DNA from: Euborellia annulipes
Taxonomy: Eukaryota; Arthropoda; Insecta; Dermaptera; Anisolabididae
Direction of reading: 5' to 3'
NCBI GenBank assembly: GCA_023213315.1
Contig: JAKCPI010005381.1
Span: 1-64,000, forward strand
Length of the DNA stretch: 64,000 nt
Under the pieces are notes generated by a model that was not told where the DNA came from, made no database searches, and worked only from the letters and a program-made list of their open reading frames with translations. Shown in pieces: positions 41,325 through 51,232 of the stretch. The translations under genes were made by a program, and so were the position numbers. How positions within the stretch are numbered: the stretch's first letter is position 1; every line of letters starts with the position of its first letter.

Positions 41325-41785
41325 TGGATGAGCTACGAGGTTGAAATTTATTATTTGAGTTAGTTACACCTCTGAGACGTAGCATGAAGCTTGTGAACAA
41401 AATCGTCCAAAGAGTACTATTACTTTACTGATGCATTTTTTCAGTTTTTTTTCGATTTTCTCAAAATTCGCTCTAACGATTTTGATTAAAATTCAAAAAT
41501 CAATTATTTTTTAGATGCTCTTTCAAATGTATATTCTCATTTTGCCTTTGAAATTGTTTGAAGCATACTTTACTCTTGTACTTCATAGGAAAGATAGGCT
41601 AATTGGTTGCCATGGTAAGAAAATATAAATATTTTATTAGATCTTGAATTCAAATATATCGGCGGAAATTAAATATATTTCGACACAAAAATATCTGGTG
41701 TGACAAGCACAGAACACAACATTCCCTTATTTTGGGTAATTGAAAATTATGAACTGTTCAACTAGTCACTCCAGCTTTTTCACTT
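41325..41785 (+). repeat. R1 3' two-thirds, diverged
   Basis: GAGCTACGAGGTTGAAATT, AAAATCGTCCAAAGAGTAC, GGTTGCCATGGTAAG, ATATATCGGCGGAAATTAAA and a degraded hairpin (ATCTGGTGTGACAAGCAC ... AACTAGTCACTCCAGC). Confidence 0.7.
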
Positions 41786-42250
41786 TTCATATAACATTCG
41801 TATTTTAAATTATTAATTTTTTATATGGGAAAAAAACAACAAGTTTTTATCAGAAAGTCTCGTGTCATCCCTTCTTTTTAATGAATCAATTAAAGATACA
41901 TATTTCATTTTTTTTTTAATTGAATAAAAGTCTCTTAATTATGCACTCAGTTTGTTGTTTTGTTTTGTTAAAGGAAGAAGGCAAGCAAGGGTTAAAGTGA
42001 ACCCTCCCCTCCCCTCCCCTCCCCTGCCCGCCCCCCTGTTTATAACTTTTGGGGTTTTTTCTTTTTTAATAATTTAATTTCCTATAAAAGTTTATTTTTT
42101 TTTTCTAACACTCATTAATTTTTATTTGCTTTAAATCTTCCCTTTGCGGGGATCCAAGCTCTCGTTGACTTGTTCTAAATATGCTTTATAGCCGATTGCT
42201 TAAACTAGCAAACTTATAGCAAATCATCGATATAGTAAACAAAACAAAAA
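41786..42250. other. No gene recognised; (CCCCT)n microsatellite
   Basis: A (CCCCT)n run at about 42003-42024, then CCCGCCCCCC. The remainder is AT-rich. Confidence 0.45.
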
Positions 42251-42254
42251 CACC

Positions 42255-42352
42255 GCTTAATCACAAGAGTAAAGTGGGCTTCAAACAATTTTGAACTCAA
42301 AATGAATATATACTGGTAGGCCTACATTTTAAAGATCATCTTAAAAATAATT
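42255..42352 (-). repeat. R1 segment, split by a hammerhead foldback
   Basis: ACAAGAGTAAAGTGGGCTTC, AATGAATATATACTGG, AAAGATCATCTTAAAAATAATT. R1 continues at 42636 with AATAATTGATTTTTGAATT. Confidence 0.7.
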
Positions 42353-42442
42353 AAGTAAAAGAATTTCGATGACTGAGTGCTGATTATTAGGATTAGGATG
42401 ATGTATGGCAGCCAGCAAGTGATAAAGAAACTCCATTTGATT

Positions 42443-42487
42443 ATCGTCAACGTTTCGGGATCAGGTTGATCCCATCTTCAGGACGAT
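42443..42487 (-). ncRNA. Hammerhead ribozyme motif, intact core
   Basis: Minus strand: ATCGTC, CTGAAGA, stem II GGGATCA/TGATCCC (seven pairs), GAAAC, GTT, GACGAT. Stem I is six perfect pairs. All core positions fit the CTGANGA...GAAA...TH consensus. Stem III is only the palindrome ACGT. Confidence 0.82.
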
Positions 42488-42531
42488 CAAAATTGCATCT
42501 ATCTAAGCAACAACAACAACAACAACAGTTT

Positions 42532-42576
42532 ATCGTCCTGAAGATGGGATCGACGTGATCCCGAAACGTTGACGAT
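42532..42576 (+). ncRNA. Hammerhead ribozyme motif, intact core
   Basis: ATCGTC, CTGAAGA, stem II GGGATC/GATCCC, GAAAC, GTT, GACGAT. Stem I extends to eight pairs (42530-42578). It is the partner of the minus-strand motif 45 bases upstream. Confidence 0.82.
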
Positions 42577-42635
42577 AATCAAATGGAGTTTCTTTATCAC
42601 TTGCTAGCTGCCTATACATCTTCCTATTCCTTAAT

Positions 42636-42695
42636 AATAATTGATTTTTGAATTTTAATCAAAATAGTTGGAGCGAATTTTGAGAAAATCAAAAA
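42636..42695 (-). repeat. R1 segment after the foldback
   Basis: AATAATTGATTTTTGAATTT, AAAATAGTTGGAGCGAATTT and GAGAAAATC continue the R1 copy from 42352. Confidence 0.65.
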
Positions 42696-43577
42696 CTCAA
42701 ATAGCACTTTTCGTGACAAAATAAACAGAGGGATAGTTTTCTTTATGTGAGGTGTAAAAAAAAAAAAAATAATAATTACGATAAGGAAGTGCTCACCAAA
42801 CAACGACGTGACTCGACAACGCACTACTGCAAAAAAAAAAAAAAAAAAAAAAAAATATTGATATGGATTGAGATTTTTAAACTCACTCACTCTTTGGCTT
42901 TTAAGGGGATTCAGGAGGTAGATTTTATGCTTGTTTTTCCCGTTAAGAGGGCGTTGTGTGTCTTCAAAAGTAGGGTAAAAAAAAAAAAAAAAAAAAACAC
43001 CTGTTACGAAAATTTGCCAAGAGATGTCAGAGTGGTAGCTAATACAATAAATAAAATAAATATATTAATAAATTAAATAAATAAATATACCCCCCTAAAT
43101 GGCCTCTGTAGCCGAAAAGGGTTTAAAAAAAATAAATGAATAATTTAATGCATTTGGTTGATTTTCATTGATCTTTTTAAGAATAAATACTTTATAAATG
43201 TTATTATATATTATGCATCTTTTATAAAAGTATATAAATATATAAATATAGGCCAGATATAGGCTAATACTATATCGTCTGTTAGACTAGCCTGCCATCT
43301 ATTGCAGAAATGCTGAACTATTTGACACATAATTTTTAATAGTAATCTTATTTTAAAAATTTCTTAATTAAGATGTGATTAATATTAACAATAAATTCAT
43401 TTTTAAATTTAAAACAAATTCAAGATTATTGGGACCGGAAGGTTTTCTATATAATATAATTCATTAAAAAAAAACCGCATTGAAAAATTTCTCATAATTG
43501 TTTAGTTTTTTTTAAAGTCCGTTTAGAAGTCGCTCCTGAACCCCCTTAAGATTATCAATATTGACATTGTAACCTCG
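42696..43577. other. No gene recognised; SINE tail trace
   Basis: Poly(A) tracts at 42756-42770, 42831-42855 and 42976-42996. AAATGGCCTCTGTAGCCGAAAAGG at 43098-43121 followed by poly(A) is a SINE-like 3' tail. The frames here are lysine or phenylalanine runs from homopolymers. Confidence 0.45.
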
Positions 43578-43582
43578 TTGAC
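43578..43582. repeat. Target duplication TTGAC, left of the Gypsy element
   Basis: TTGAC precedes the 5' LTR and recurs directly after the 3' LTR at 48189-48193. Confidence 0.9.
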
Positions 43583-43739
43583 TGTTGGATCCAGCTGGCC
43601 GATCCTATTCATTAATTAGTCGATTGTCAGCGATTGTTATTTTATTATTAATTAAAAGAATTAAAATAAATGTTATATTTATAATTACGTCTAATTCTTT
43701 TTCTATTATTTTACGCGTATATCGGCCACCGATATAACA
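43583..43739 (+). repeat. Gypsy 5' LTR
   Basis: Starts TGTTGGATCCAGCTGGCC and ends CGGCCACCGATATAACA. It matches the 3' LTR base for base as far as I can see. It supplies promoter and RNA ends; no TATA box is obvious beyond AT-rich sequence. Confidence 0.93.
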
Positions 43740-43760
43740 TAATTGGCGACGAGGCAAAAT
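43740..43760 (+). promoter_or_regulatory. Probable primer-binding site region
   Basis: TAATTGGCGACGAGGCAAAA follows the LTR. TGGCGACGAGG lies where a tRNA 3' end (ending CCA) would pair. The tRNA species was not identified. Confidence 0.6.
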
Positions 43761-43804
43761 ATTAAATATTAAATAAATATATATTTAATTAAAATTATCT
43801 GAAA

Positions 43805-46800
43805 ATGGAAAAAATATTTACATTGGAAGATGTTCAACGAATGCTTCAACAAGCTTACAACGCGCAAACGAACGATAATGAAAAATTAATAAATTCTCTA
43901 GCGGTGAGAATAAATGAATTTAATTTTGATCCAGAAAGTGACCAAACGTTCGACATATGGTTTGCAAGATACCAAGATGTTTTTGAAATTGATGGAGCTC
44001 GTCTGGATGATGCCGCAAAAGTTCGTTTATTAATCAGCAAGCTAAGTAATACATGTTTTAGACGTTATAGAGATTTAATTCTTCCTAAGAAACCTAATGA
44101 ATATAAATATGATGAAACGGTTTCACTTTTAACCAAACATTTTGGTAAGTCCACATCAATTTTTAATTTGCGTTATCAATGTTTTAAATTATCTAGAGAA
44201 CAAACCCAAGACTTCAAATCTTTTGGAGCACTGGTAAATTCTCATTGTGAGAAAATAGAGTTTAAAAAGTTAGACATTGAACAATTTAAATGCTTAATTT
44301 TTGTTTCCGGTTTACAAGCCAAAGGGGATGCCGAGATTCGTACGAGATTGATTGCGAAGATGGAGACAGAAACCAATATAAAATTTCAAGATTTACTCGA
44401 TGAATGTAACAGATTTGTTATGATCAAAAATGATTCAAGTATGATAGAAAAAGGTAACAGCGAAATAAAAGCGGTAAGCACGAATAAATTTTGTAAACAA
44501 AATAAAAATGAACAATTTAATCAAATTAGAAGAAATTCTAAAAATAATTATAAATCTCCTTCACAATCAACTCCTAATATTAAGCCTTATTACCCTTGCT
44601 GGCTCTGTGGAGAACCACATTTTGCGAGAGACTGCAAATTTGTGGACCACACATGTCAGGTTTGCAAAAAAACAGGCCATAAAGAAGGCTATTGTCATTT
44701 TCGTAAACCGAACGTGAATAAATTTAATAATAATAATTATAAAAAGAAAATTAATTCGAAATCGGAACCGAATAATTTTAATAATAAAAATAATAGTAAT
44801 TTAAAAGTAATTTATTCTATAAATGAAAATAATTTTAATAATAAACGCAAATTTATTGATATATATATAAATGACAGGGCTATAACATTACAAATTGACA
44901 CGGCCTCTGATATTACAATTTTATCGAAAGATTCGTGGGAAAAATTAGGGCGGATCCCTTATAAAAAAACAGATCATTGTGCAAAGAATGCATCGGGACA
45001 GAGAGTAAAATTATTAGGTGAAGTTTTTTGTAATTTTTCATTTAGAAATTTGAAAGATGAAGGAAAATTTTATATCGCAGAGGAAAATGATCTCAATTTA
45101 TTAGGAATAGAATGGATTGATAAATTAAAATTATGGGACATGCCAATTTCTTCTATTTGTAATTATATAGAAAATTCCGAAACTGAAAATAAACTATTAA
45201 GGGAAACAGTTATTAAAGAAAATAGAGAAAAATTTAATAATGTTTTTCAAAAAGGCTTAGGCTGTTGTATTAAAGCAAAAGCAAATCTTAATTTGAAACA
45301 AGATGCAAAACCAATTTTTCGTACAAGTCGTCCAGTTCCGTACGCAACTAGAGAAATTATCAATAAGGAAATAGAAAGACTAGAAGAGCTAGGGGTGATT
45401 TCTAAAGTAAATCATTCGGATTGGGCAGCACCTATAGTTGTCGTTAAGAAAAAAAATGGACAGATAAGAATTTGCTCAGATTTTTCGACCGGGTTAAATG
45501 ATGCCTTAATGCAACATCATTATCCATTACCCTTACCAGAAGATATATTTTCTAAATTAAATGGTAGTGCATTTTTTTCAAAAATAGATCTTTCTGACGC
45601 GTATTTACAAATAGAAGTGGAAGAAAATTCAAAACACTTATTAACAATAAATACGCATAAAGGGTTGTATCGATATAATCGATTACCGTTTGGAGTTAAA
45701 ACGGCCCCGGGAATTTTCCAACAAATTATGGACGAAATGTTAGCGGGTACCGATACCGCGTTTGCTTATTTAGATGATATCATTATCACCGGAAAAGATG
45801 AAAATGATCATCGCAAAAATTTAGAAAATGTTTTCAAAAAATTAAATGATTATGGTTTTCGAATAAAACCAGAGAAATGCTCATTTTTTATGACCGAAAT
45901 CAAATTTTTAGGGGTTATTATAAATAGTAAAGGAAGATTTCCTGATCCTAAAAAAATAGAAGCAATTGTAAAAATGCCTCGACCTAATAATTTAACCCAA
46001 TTAAGATCCTTCTTAGGACTTGTAAATTATTATAATGAATTTATAAATGAATTAACAAATATTCGAAGCCCATTAGATAATTTATTACGTAAAAATACTG
46101 AATGGAGTTGGCCTAAAGAATGTGATCAAGCATTTAACAAAATAAAAAATATTTTGATTTCAGATCTGGGATTAACTCATTTTGATCCAAATAAAAGCAT
46201 TGTCGTAGCCGCAGATGCCTCACAAAATGGATTAGGAGCTGTTATAATGCATAAATTTGAAGATGGAAGCTTCAAAGCCATTGCACACGCATCTAGGACA
46301 TTAACGAATGCCGAAAAAAATTACAGCCAAATTGAAAAAGAAGGGTTAGCCTTGATCTTTGCAATAAAAAAATTCCATAAATATATTTTTGGAAGAAAAT
46401 TTAATCTATTGACCGATCACAAGCCACTTTTGACGATTTTTGGAAATAAAAAAGGTATATCTGCACACTCAGCAAATCGTTTGCAGAGATGGTCAATTTA
46501 TTTAATGAATTACGATTTTGACATAGAATATTGTCCCACCAATAATTTTGGGCAAGCTGACGCCTTGTCAAGGTTGATTGCCGAAAAACAAGATGGTGAG
46601 AACGAAGATTTAATTCTTGCGAAAATTGAATCGGAAATAAAACAAATTATGTCAGAAACAATCAGATTTTTACCCGTGACACGTAAAATGATTGAAGAAT
46701 CGGGAAAAAAAGATAATAATATTGGAAAAGTAAAAGAATATATTACAACTAATTGGCCAAATAAGTTAGAAAATTTTGAATTACAAGAATATTATAAAAG

Positions 46801-48025
46801 ACGAGACGCGCTTTCGATTGTAGATAACTGTTTAATGTTTGGAGATCGCGTGGTTATACCTACAGATTTAAGAAGACAGATGTTAAAGCAGTTCCATACA
46901 GCACATTCAGGAATGGAACGCACGAAATCATTGGCTCGCTTGTATGCGTTTTGGCCGAATATGGACAAAGAAATCGAGGAAATGATTCGAACTTGTCATA
47001 AATGTGCATCAGTTGCCAAACAACCAATCAGAGTACCACTACGATCGTGGCCTATTCCAGAAAAGCCATGGTCTCGACTCCATATTGATTTTGCAGGACC
47101 ATTTGAAGGGCATACTTTCCTGGTCGTGGTGGATGCCAAAAGTAAATGGCCTGAAATTTTTAAAATGGGAAAAGCCACAACTAGGGAAACTATTGAGAAA
47201 TTAAGAAATCTATTTTCACAATTTGGGGTTCCTGAAGAAATTGTCTCCGACAATGGAACACAATTTACCTCGAAAGAGTTTGTGAATTTTTGCGAAGAAA
47301 ATGGTATTAAACATACTCGAACGCCGGTTGCCTATCCTCAATGCAATGGACAAGCGGAACGGTTCGTGGATACATTTAAAAGGGCTATTCGCAAACAGAA
47401 AGGGGAAGGAAGTATTGAGAAGATTTTAACTACATTTTTATTAAGCTATCGGACTACACCCAACAAAGCATTAAATAAAATTAATGGAAATTTTCAGACT
47501 CCGGCCCAAGTTATATTTGGAAGACCGCTTCGGATTAGCTTGGATTTAATCCGACCAAAAATAGGTCAATTCAAGGAAAGAAACTTGCAAATGGAGGAAA
47601 ATTACAACATAAAACATGGAGTCCAAGAGAAAAGCTACAAAATAACCGAATTGGTTTTCGCTCTCGATTATAGAGGGGGTAAGATAAAATGGACTCAAGG
47701 CAAGATAAAAGGCCGTCGGGGTGAAGTTGTTTACGAAGTCGAGGTAGAAAATGAGATTTGGATTCGGCATGCAAATCAACTCCGACCGAATTATACAGCC
47801 GAGATAGAAGAGTCCGGGGATGAAGTTTTAAATTCGTGGTGTGATACATTTGAAATCATTCCATTAACACAACGAATTCCTCCTGAGGAAATTTGTCCGT
47901 CAGATTCTTCAGAGACTGTTTCAGGTTCGAACGAGGTTCGAAGATCCAGCCGAATTCCAATACCAGTCGACCGGTTGCAGATCGATCCGTCAAAGCAATC
48001 CTACACGAGGGAAATATCTACGTGA
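43805..48025 (+). CDS. Gypsy Gag-Pol polyprotein
   Basis: A 1406-residue single frame, with no gag/pol frameshift. Gag: a helical N-terminal part, then two zinc knuckles at 265-297 (CWLCGEPHFARDC and CQVCKKTGHKEGYC). Aspartic protease: DTAS at 365-368. Reverse transcriptase: active site YLDD at 655-658, with RLPFGVKTAPGIFQQ upstream. RNase H: AADAS with catalytic-type D804. Integrase: HTAH...CHKC finger near 1030-1070, then D1095 (HIDFAGPF), D1149 (SDNGTQF) and E1185 (GQAER), an exact D35E spacing. All catalytic residues are present, so the protein could be functional. The asparagine-rich linker at 305-335 reflects AT-rich codons. ATG at 43805 is the first in frame after the primer-binding region. 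Confidence 0.95.
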   Translation: MEKIFTLEDVQRMLQQAYNAQTNDNEKLINSLAVRINEFNFDPESDQTFDIWFARYQDVFEIDGARLDDAAKVRLLISKLSNTCFRRYRDLILPKKPNEYKYDETVSLLTKHFGKSTSIFNLRYQCFKLSREQTQDFKSFGALVNSHCEKIEFKKLDIEQFKCLIFVSGLQAKGDAEIRTRLIAKMETETNIKFQDLLDECNRFVMIKNDSSMIEKGNSEIKAVSTNKFCKQNKNEQFNQIRRNSKNNYKSPSQSTPNIKPYYPCWLCGEPHFARDCKFVDHTCQVCKKTGHKEGYCHFRKPNVNKFNNNNYKKKINSKSEPNNFNNKNNSNLKVIYSINENNFNNKRKFIDIYINDRAITLQIDTASDITILSKDSWEKLGRIPYKKTDHCAKNASGQRVKLLGEVFCNFSFRNLKDEGKFYIAEENDLNLLGIEWIDKLKLWDMPISSICNYIENSETENKLLRETVIKENREKFNNVFQKGLGCCIKAKANLNLKQDAKPIFRTSRPVPYATREIINKEIERLEELGVISKVNHSDWAAPIVVVKKKNGQIRICSDFSTGLNDALMQHHYPLPLPEDIFSKLNGSAFFSKIDLSDAYLQIEVEENSKHLLTINTHKGLYRYNRLPFGVKTAPGIFQQIMDEMLAGTDTAFAYLDDIIITGKDENDHRKNLENVFKKLNDYGFRIKPEKCSFFMTEIKFLGVIINSKGRFPDPKKIEAIVKMPRPNNLTQLRSFLGLVNYYNEFINELTNIRSPLDNLLRKNTEWSWPKECDQAFNKIKNILISDLGLTHFDPNKSIVVAADASQNGLGAVIMHKFEDGSFKAIAHASRTLTNAEKNYSQIEKEGLALIFAIKKFHKYIFGRKFNLLTDHKPLLTIFGNKKGISAHSANRLQRWSIYLMNYDFDIEYCPTNNFGQADALSRLIAEKQDGENEDLILAKIESEIKQIMSETIRFLPVTRKMIEESGKKDNNIGKVKEYITTNWPNKLENFELQEYYKRRDALSIVDNCLMFGDRVVIPTDLRRQMLKQFHTAHSGMERTKSLARLYAFWPNMDKEIEEMIRTCHKCASVAKQPIRVPLRSWPIPEKPWSRLHIDFAGPFEGHTFLVVVDAKSKWPEIFKMGKATTRETIEKLRNLFSQFGVPEEIVSDNGTQFTSKEFVNFCEENGIKHTRTPVAYPQCNGQAERFVDTFKRAIRKQKGEGSIEKILTTFLLSYRTTPNKALNKINGNFQTPAQVIFGRPLRISLDLIRPKIGQFKERNLQMEENYNIKHGVQEKSYKITELVFALDYRGGKIKWTQGKIKGRRGEVVYEVEVENEIWIRHANQLRPNYTAEIEESGDEVLNSWCDTFEIIPLTQRIPPEEICPSDSSETVSGSNEVRRSSRIPIPVDRLQIDPSKQSYTREIST

Positions 48026-48031
48026 AGGAGG
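48020..48031 (+). promoter_or_regulatory. Probable polypurine tract
   Basis: ACGTGAAGGAGG lies directly before the 3' LTR, where plus-strand synthesis starts in LTR elements. It overlaps the stop codon of the polyprotein and is short. Confidence 0.5.
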
Positions 48032-48188
48032 TGTTGGATCCAGCTGGCCGATCCTATTCATTAATTAGTCGATTGTCAGCGATTGTTATTTTATTATTAA
48101 TTAAAAGAATTAAAATAAATGTTATATTTATAATTACGTCTAATTCTTTTTCTATTATTTTACGCGTATATCGGCCACCGATATAACA
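48032..48188 (+). repeat. Gypsy 3' LTR
   Basis: 157 bp, TGTTGGATCCAGC to ACCGATATAACA, followed by TTGAC (48189-48193). Confidence 0.93.
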
Positions 48189-48193
48189 TTGAC

Positions 48194-49009
48194 CACACAG
48201 GGATGGCTGGTGGCGGACCACGACTTGTGGTTGTTGCTTGGCCCCTTCCCCTTTGAGCATTTTAAGCTGATAGCCAGCAATAAAGGGGCTTGAATAGAAT
48301 CAATCAACCCAAAATACAAACTTTTTTTTCTTTGATCATAAAATTATTTGTTTTTTGATTAAAATATTAACTGGTATTTTCCCCCATCCATGATCGTTTA
48401 GCAATTCTAGGAAAAGCAGTATTAAATTACAATATTGAAAAGTATTTGAGTTTAATGAGAGTTTATGAATATTTCAAAAAAAAAAAAAAAAAAGGGTAAT
48501 TTTTATACAAGTGTCTTTTTTTTTTTAATGCTTTTTCAAAAGGCATGTAGGAATGCTCTCTAAATTTATATTTCAAAGTATTTTAAGGAATTTTTAGATA
48601 CAATTTTTTTGATGAATTAAATGAGTGAATTTTGCACTTTTAAAGAGGACCCCGTATTCTTAGTCGTTCCTTGAGAAAGAAGGAATCCTGTTATCTTTCC
48701 TCCCTCCAATAACTCCACAAATTTTACAAAAGAACTATATACTGCGAGTTAAAAAAAAATAACACTTTGTTTCTTCTTAAGGCCGTTTCACACGGAGGGT
48801 TTTCTGGTTATATCGCATGCTATATGACGTCATTTAGGACCCTTGCTTGGGTTTTTGGCTGATTTCCTATGTTCTATTTTTTTGCATGCCTTTTTTCCTA
48901 ACTCAGGCATCGACCAATCACAGAGTCGGATTTTTCACTTCATCCAACATGGCTGACTTTAACCAAAAAGTGAGGTTATTTGATTTTGACAGCTCTGTAT
49001 TTTAAAGAC
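48194..49009. other. No gene recognised
   Basis: 48194-48300 (CACACAGGGATGGCTGG ... CAATAAAGGGGCTTG) is the host sequence cut by the Gypsy insertion and may be an older repeat end. 48780-48990 is a less AT-rich stretch (TTTCACACGGAGGG, ATGACGTCATTTAGG) with no assignable function. Confidence 0.4.
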
Positions 49010-49361
49010 CTTGTGACTAGGGATGAAACGATACGAGTAAATACAAGTACTTACTCGATACTTTTCTTTCGATACCAAGTATTTTTGGAATCAATACTTT
49101 TGAAATCGAGTACCAAGTAAGTATCGGTCAAAAATACTCGATCCACGTACTCGATGATTAGTTAGGTCGGAAGAACATTTACGTACATTTGTTCTTATTT
49201 ACAATAGAAATAAGTGGAATGGCTTGGACCATTGTATTTTAATTTTTATTCTTGGAGTGTTCAAAAGGAAAACTCTTTGAAAAATTATTAGCACTATATA
49301 GTACATCTAAAACTGAATTTTTTTTTTCAAGAACTTGATGGTTTATGCCTGTGGAGATTTA

Positions 49362-49691
49362 ATCAAGATTCGCAGGGATTTTGCAGCCAGGAGATTAAAT
49401 AAAAGATATTTTATTTAATTTTCTATTTGCCGACGTTTCGGACTCCAATCACGACCTTCATCAGGGCAAATATTATCAATTATACACGATCATAGGTTTT
49501 TTAATATTCATTTCAATTAAAAATATACAATTTCGTTTTACTTTGATATGCACAAAAATATTATCATATACTTGCTACTCGGAAGTCTCCGATGTTGAAG
49601 GTCATGATTGGCGACCGAAACTTCAGCAAATAGTAATTAAATAAAAAATTTTATTTAATCTCCTCTCTGCAAAGTTCCTGCGAATCCTGAT
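49362..49691. mobile_element. Hammerhead foldback element nested in hAT-A
   Basis: The left arm (AATCAAGATTCGCAGGG, TTTGCAGCCAGGAGATTAAA, ATTTTATTTAATT) is inverted in the right arm (TTTTATTTAATCTCC, CTGCAAAGTTCCTGCGAATCCTG). It shares its arm sequence with the element at 51022-51232. The left hammerhead is intact; the right one near 49598-49634 has decayed (GAAACTTC). Confidence 0.75.
49426..49470 (-). ncRNA. Hammerhead ribozyme motif, intact core
   Basis: Minus strand: TTTGCC, CTGATGA, stem II with outer GG/CC and a mismatch further in, GAAAC, GTC, GGCAAA. Stem I is six perfect pairs. The core matches the canonical CTGATGA exactly. Confidence 0.75.
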
Positions 49692-49944
49692 AATATCAGT
49701 ACTTACTGATGTTTTTTCTTATCTTTAATTGTACGAAAAAATTGACCGATACGAGCAAGTATCGGTACTTTTCAATCGATACCGAGTAGGTACTCGATAC
49801 TTTGCGACCTATACCCGTATCGAGTAAAAGTATCGATACCTCAGTGGTATCGTTTCATCCCTACTTGTGACAGCTTACGTTTTATTTTTTTGAAATATTT
49901 TATAAAAAAAAAAGGGCAACGTTCGGCCATTCCCGCCACCCTTA

Positions 49945-50375
49945 GAGTGCGATTATGTTGGAGCTGCGATAAGAGCATAGTAAAGAAAATAGAAACATTC
50001 TTTTGAATAGAGCTGTTTATATTGGAGCTGCGCTGAGAATCCTTCTTTGATCCCGATTCAATATTCTTTGCTCTTATCGACGCTCTGATCGGAGATGGAT
50101 ATAGACATTTTAATAAGTGAAGTATTTCTAGGCCCTCATTGGGGAATAAAAAAAGAGAAAAATTTTCATAATATATTTTTCTAGACAAACTATTGAATGA
50201 AGTGGCACAAAAAAACAGAAACAAATTGTAAGTTAATCTACAGTATTTTTAAAATAAATAAATAAATGTACTTACTATTTGTTTGACGTTTTTCTGCCAC
50301 TTCAATTCAATCAACTTTTAAATCTATTTATATTTAATATCTATTATATTTATAATATTTAATACTTAATTTTTA
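49945..50375. mobile_element. Harbinger-like element, 5' half copy
   Basis: TTAGAGTGCGATTATGTTGG starts it, preceded by CCC. The sequence (GATAAGAGCATAG, CGACGCTCTGATCGGAGATGG, AATGAAGTGGCAC) follows 60696-61110 closely with small deletions. The right terminal repeat is missing. Confidence 0.72.
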
Positions 50376-50688
50376 ACGAATTCATTTATTAAATGAAGGA
50401 TATTTCTTAATGAAACAAACCGCCGAAGTCGGTCGGCGCGGCTAGTCATAATAATATTCACTTATGTTAATGTCAGAGATTTTGCTGACTACTTGATGAT
50501 TCGTCTTTTTGTTAATCCAAAAAAAAAAAAAAAAATGTAATATTCAATTCTGTCAATATGCGTTATTTTTTTTTTTTTTTTTTTTTTTTGTTTTATGCAC
50601 ATATAAGCTTATATATATATATATATATTTTATTTTCATCCTCTTCTAAAATCTCAAACTGGGAAAGTTCAAACGTTTATTTTCTCTC

Positions 50689-50724
<36 letters not shown>

Positions 50725-50870
50725 ACAAAAAATATAATGTTAATATTAAAATGTTATATATGAATTTGACATTAGAGTTATTATTTTAATCACAAATGTC
50801 AAATACAAGCAAGCATCTCGATTTTTGCACTATAAATCTATATTTAAATAATTTTCGAAATGGTATAGGA
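50376..50870. other. No gene recognised; (CA)n and poly(T)
   Basis: GTCGGTCGGCGCGGCTAG at 50428-50445 is a fragment of a GC-rich repeat. There are T runs at 50569-50589 and (CA)n at 50695-50722. Confidence 0.5.
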
Positions 50871-51021
50871 CAGTGGCGGATCCAGAGGAGTTTCTCGGTG
50901 AGGGGGGGGGGTAATCTGGTGTGACTGGTCGCACAGCACACAATTATTTCTTATAATCAGTAATTTAAAGGTGCATTCTGGACTTGTTTACCAGAATATA
51001 TACACAAATCATATTTGTAAG

Positions 51022-51232
51022 CTATAAATTGATGTTTTTTTGACTGTGGAGATTTACTCAGGATTCGCAGGGACTTTGCAGCCAGGAGATTAAATAAAAA
51101 AATATTTTATTTTATTTTTATTTGCCCTGATGAAGGTCGTGGTTGGCGACCGAAACGTCAGCAAATAAACATAAAATAAAAGATTTTTTTATTTAATCCC
51201 CTGACTGCAAAGTCTCTGCGAATCCTGAGCAA
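51022..51232. mobile_element. Hammerhead foldback nested in hAT-C, 9-bp target duplication
   Basis: ATTTGTAAG at 51013-51021 and 51233-51241. The corresponding hAT-C position at about 11363 has the site once (ATTTTTAAG), so the insertion boundaries are supported by an empty site. The left arm (CTCAGGATTCGCAGGGAC, TTTGCAGCCAGGAGATTAAA) is inverted in TTTAATCCCCTGACTGC, AAAGTCTCTGCGAATCCTGAG. A single hammerhead lies between the arms. Confidence 0.85.
51121..51165 (+). ncRNA. Hammerhead ribozyme motif, intact core
   Basis: TTTGCC, CTGATGA, stem II GGTCG/CGACC (five pairs), GAAAC, GTC, AGCAAA. Stem I is five pairs with one mismatch next to the cleavage site. It sits at the apex of the foldback. 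Confidence 0.82.

Larger units (their letters stand above)
42353..42635. mobile_element. Hammerhead foldback element inserted in R1, 7-bp target duplication
   Basis: AATAATT at 42346-42352 and 42636-42642 marks an insertion into an R1 copy. Inside, the left arm (GGATTAGGATGATG, TGGCAGCCAGCAAGTGATAA, AGAAACTCCATTTGATTATC) is inverted in the right arm (GATAATCAAATGGAGTTTC ... CTAGCTGCCTATACATC). Two hammerhead motifs face each other across a loop holding a (CAA)n tract at about 42509-42526. No protein. Confidence 0.82.
43583..48188 (+). mobile_element. Complete Ty3/Gypsy LTR retrotransposon
   Basis: A 4606-bp element bounded by two 157-bp LTRs (TGTTGG...ATAACA) with a 5-bp TTGAC duplication and one uninterrupted Gag-Pol frame at 43805-48025. 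The LTRs appear identical by eye, so insertion was recent. Domain order is protease, RT, RNase H, integrase. The HxxH...CxxC integrase finger and lack of an envelope frame or obvious chromodomain resemble the Mag/K02A2.6-like lineages, but the lineage was not tested. Confidence 0.95.
49018..49863. mobile_element. hAT-A non-autonomous element with perfect 8-bp target duplication
   Basis: TAGGGATGAAACGATAC at 49018-49034 is inverted at 49847-49863, flanked by CTTGTGAC at 49010-49017 and 49864-49871. Subterminal repeats of GTATCGATAC/GAGTACTTA type fill both ends. A hammerhead foldback is nested at about 49362-49691. No transposase. Confidence 0.9.

Noticed and set aside
46996..47849. Minus-strand frames of 77-92 residues within the Gypsy Gag-Pol
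   Set aside because: Antisense shadows of integrase-coding sequence with no motif.
49598..49634. Right-arm hammerhead of the 49.4-kb foldback as a listed ribozyme
   Set aside because: CTGATGA is lost and the cleavage region reads GAAACTTC, so only the homology remains.
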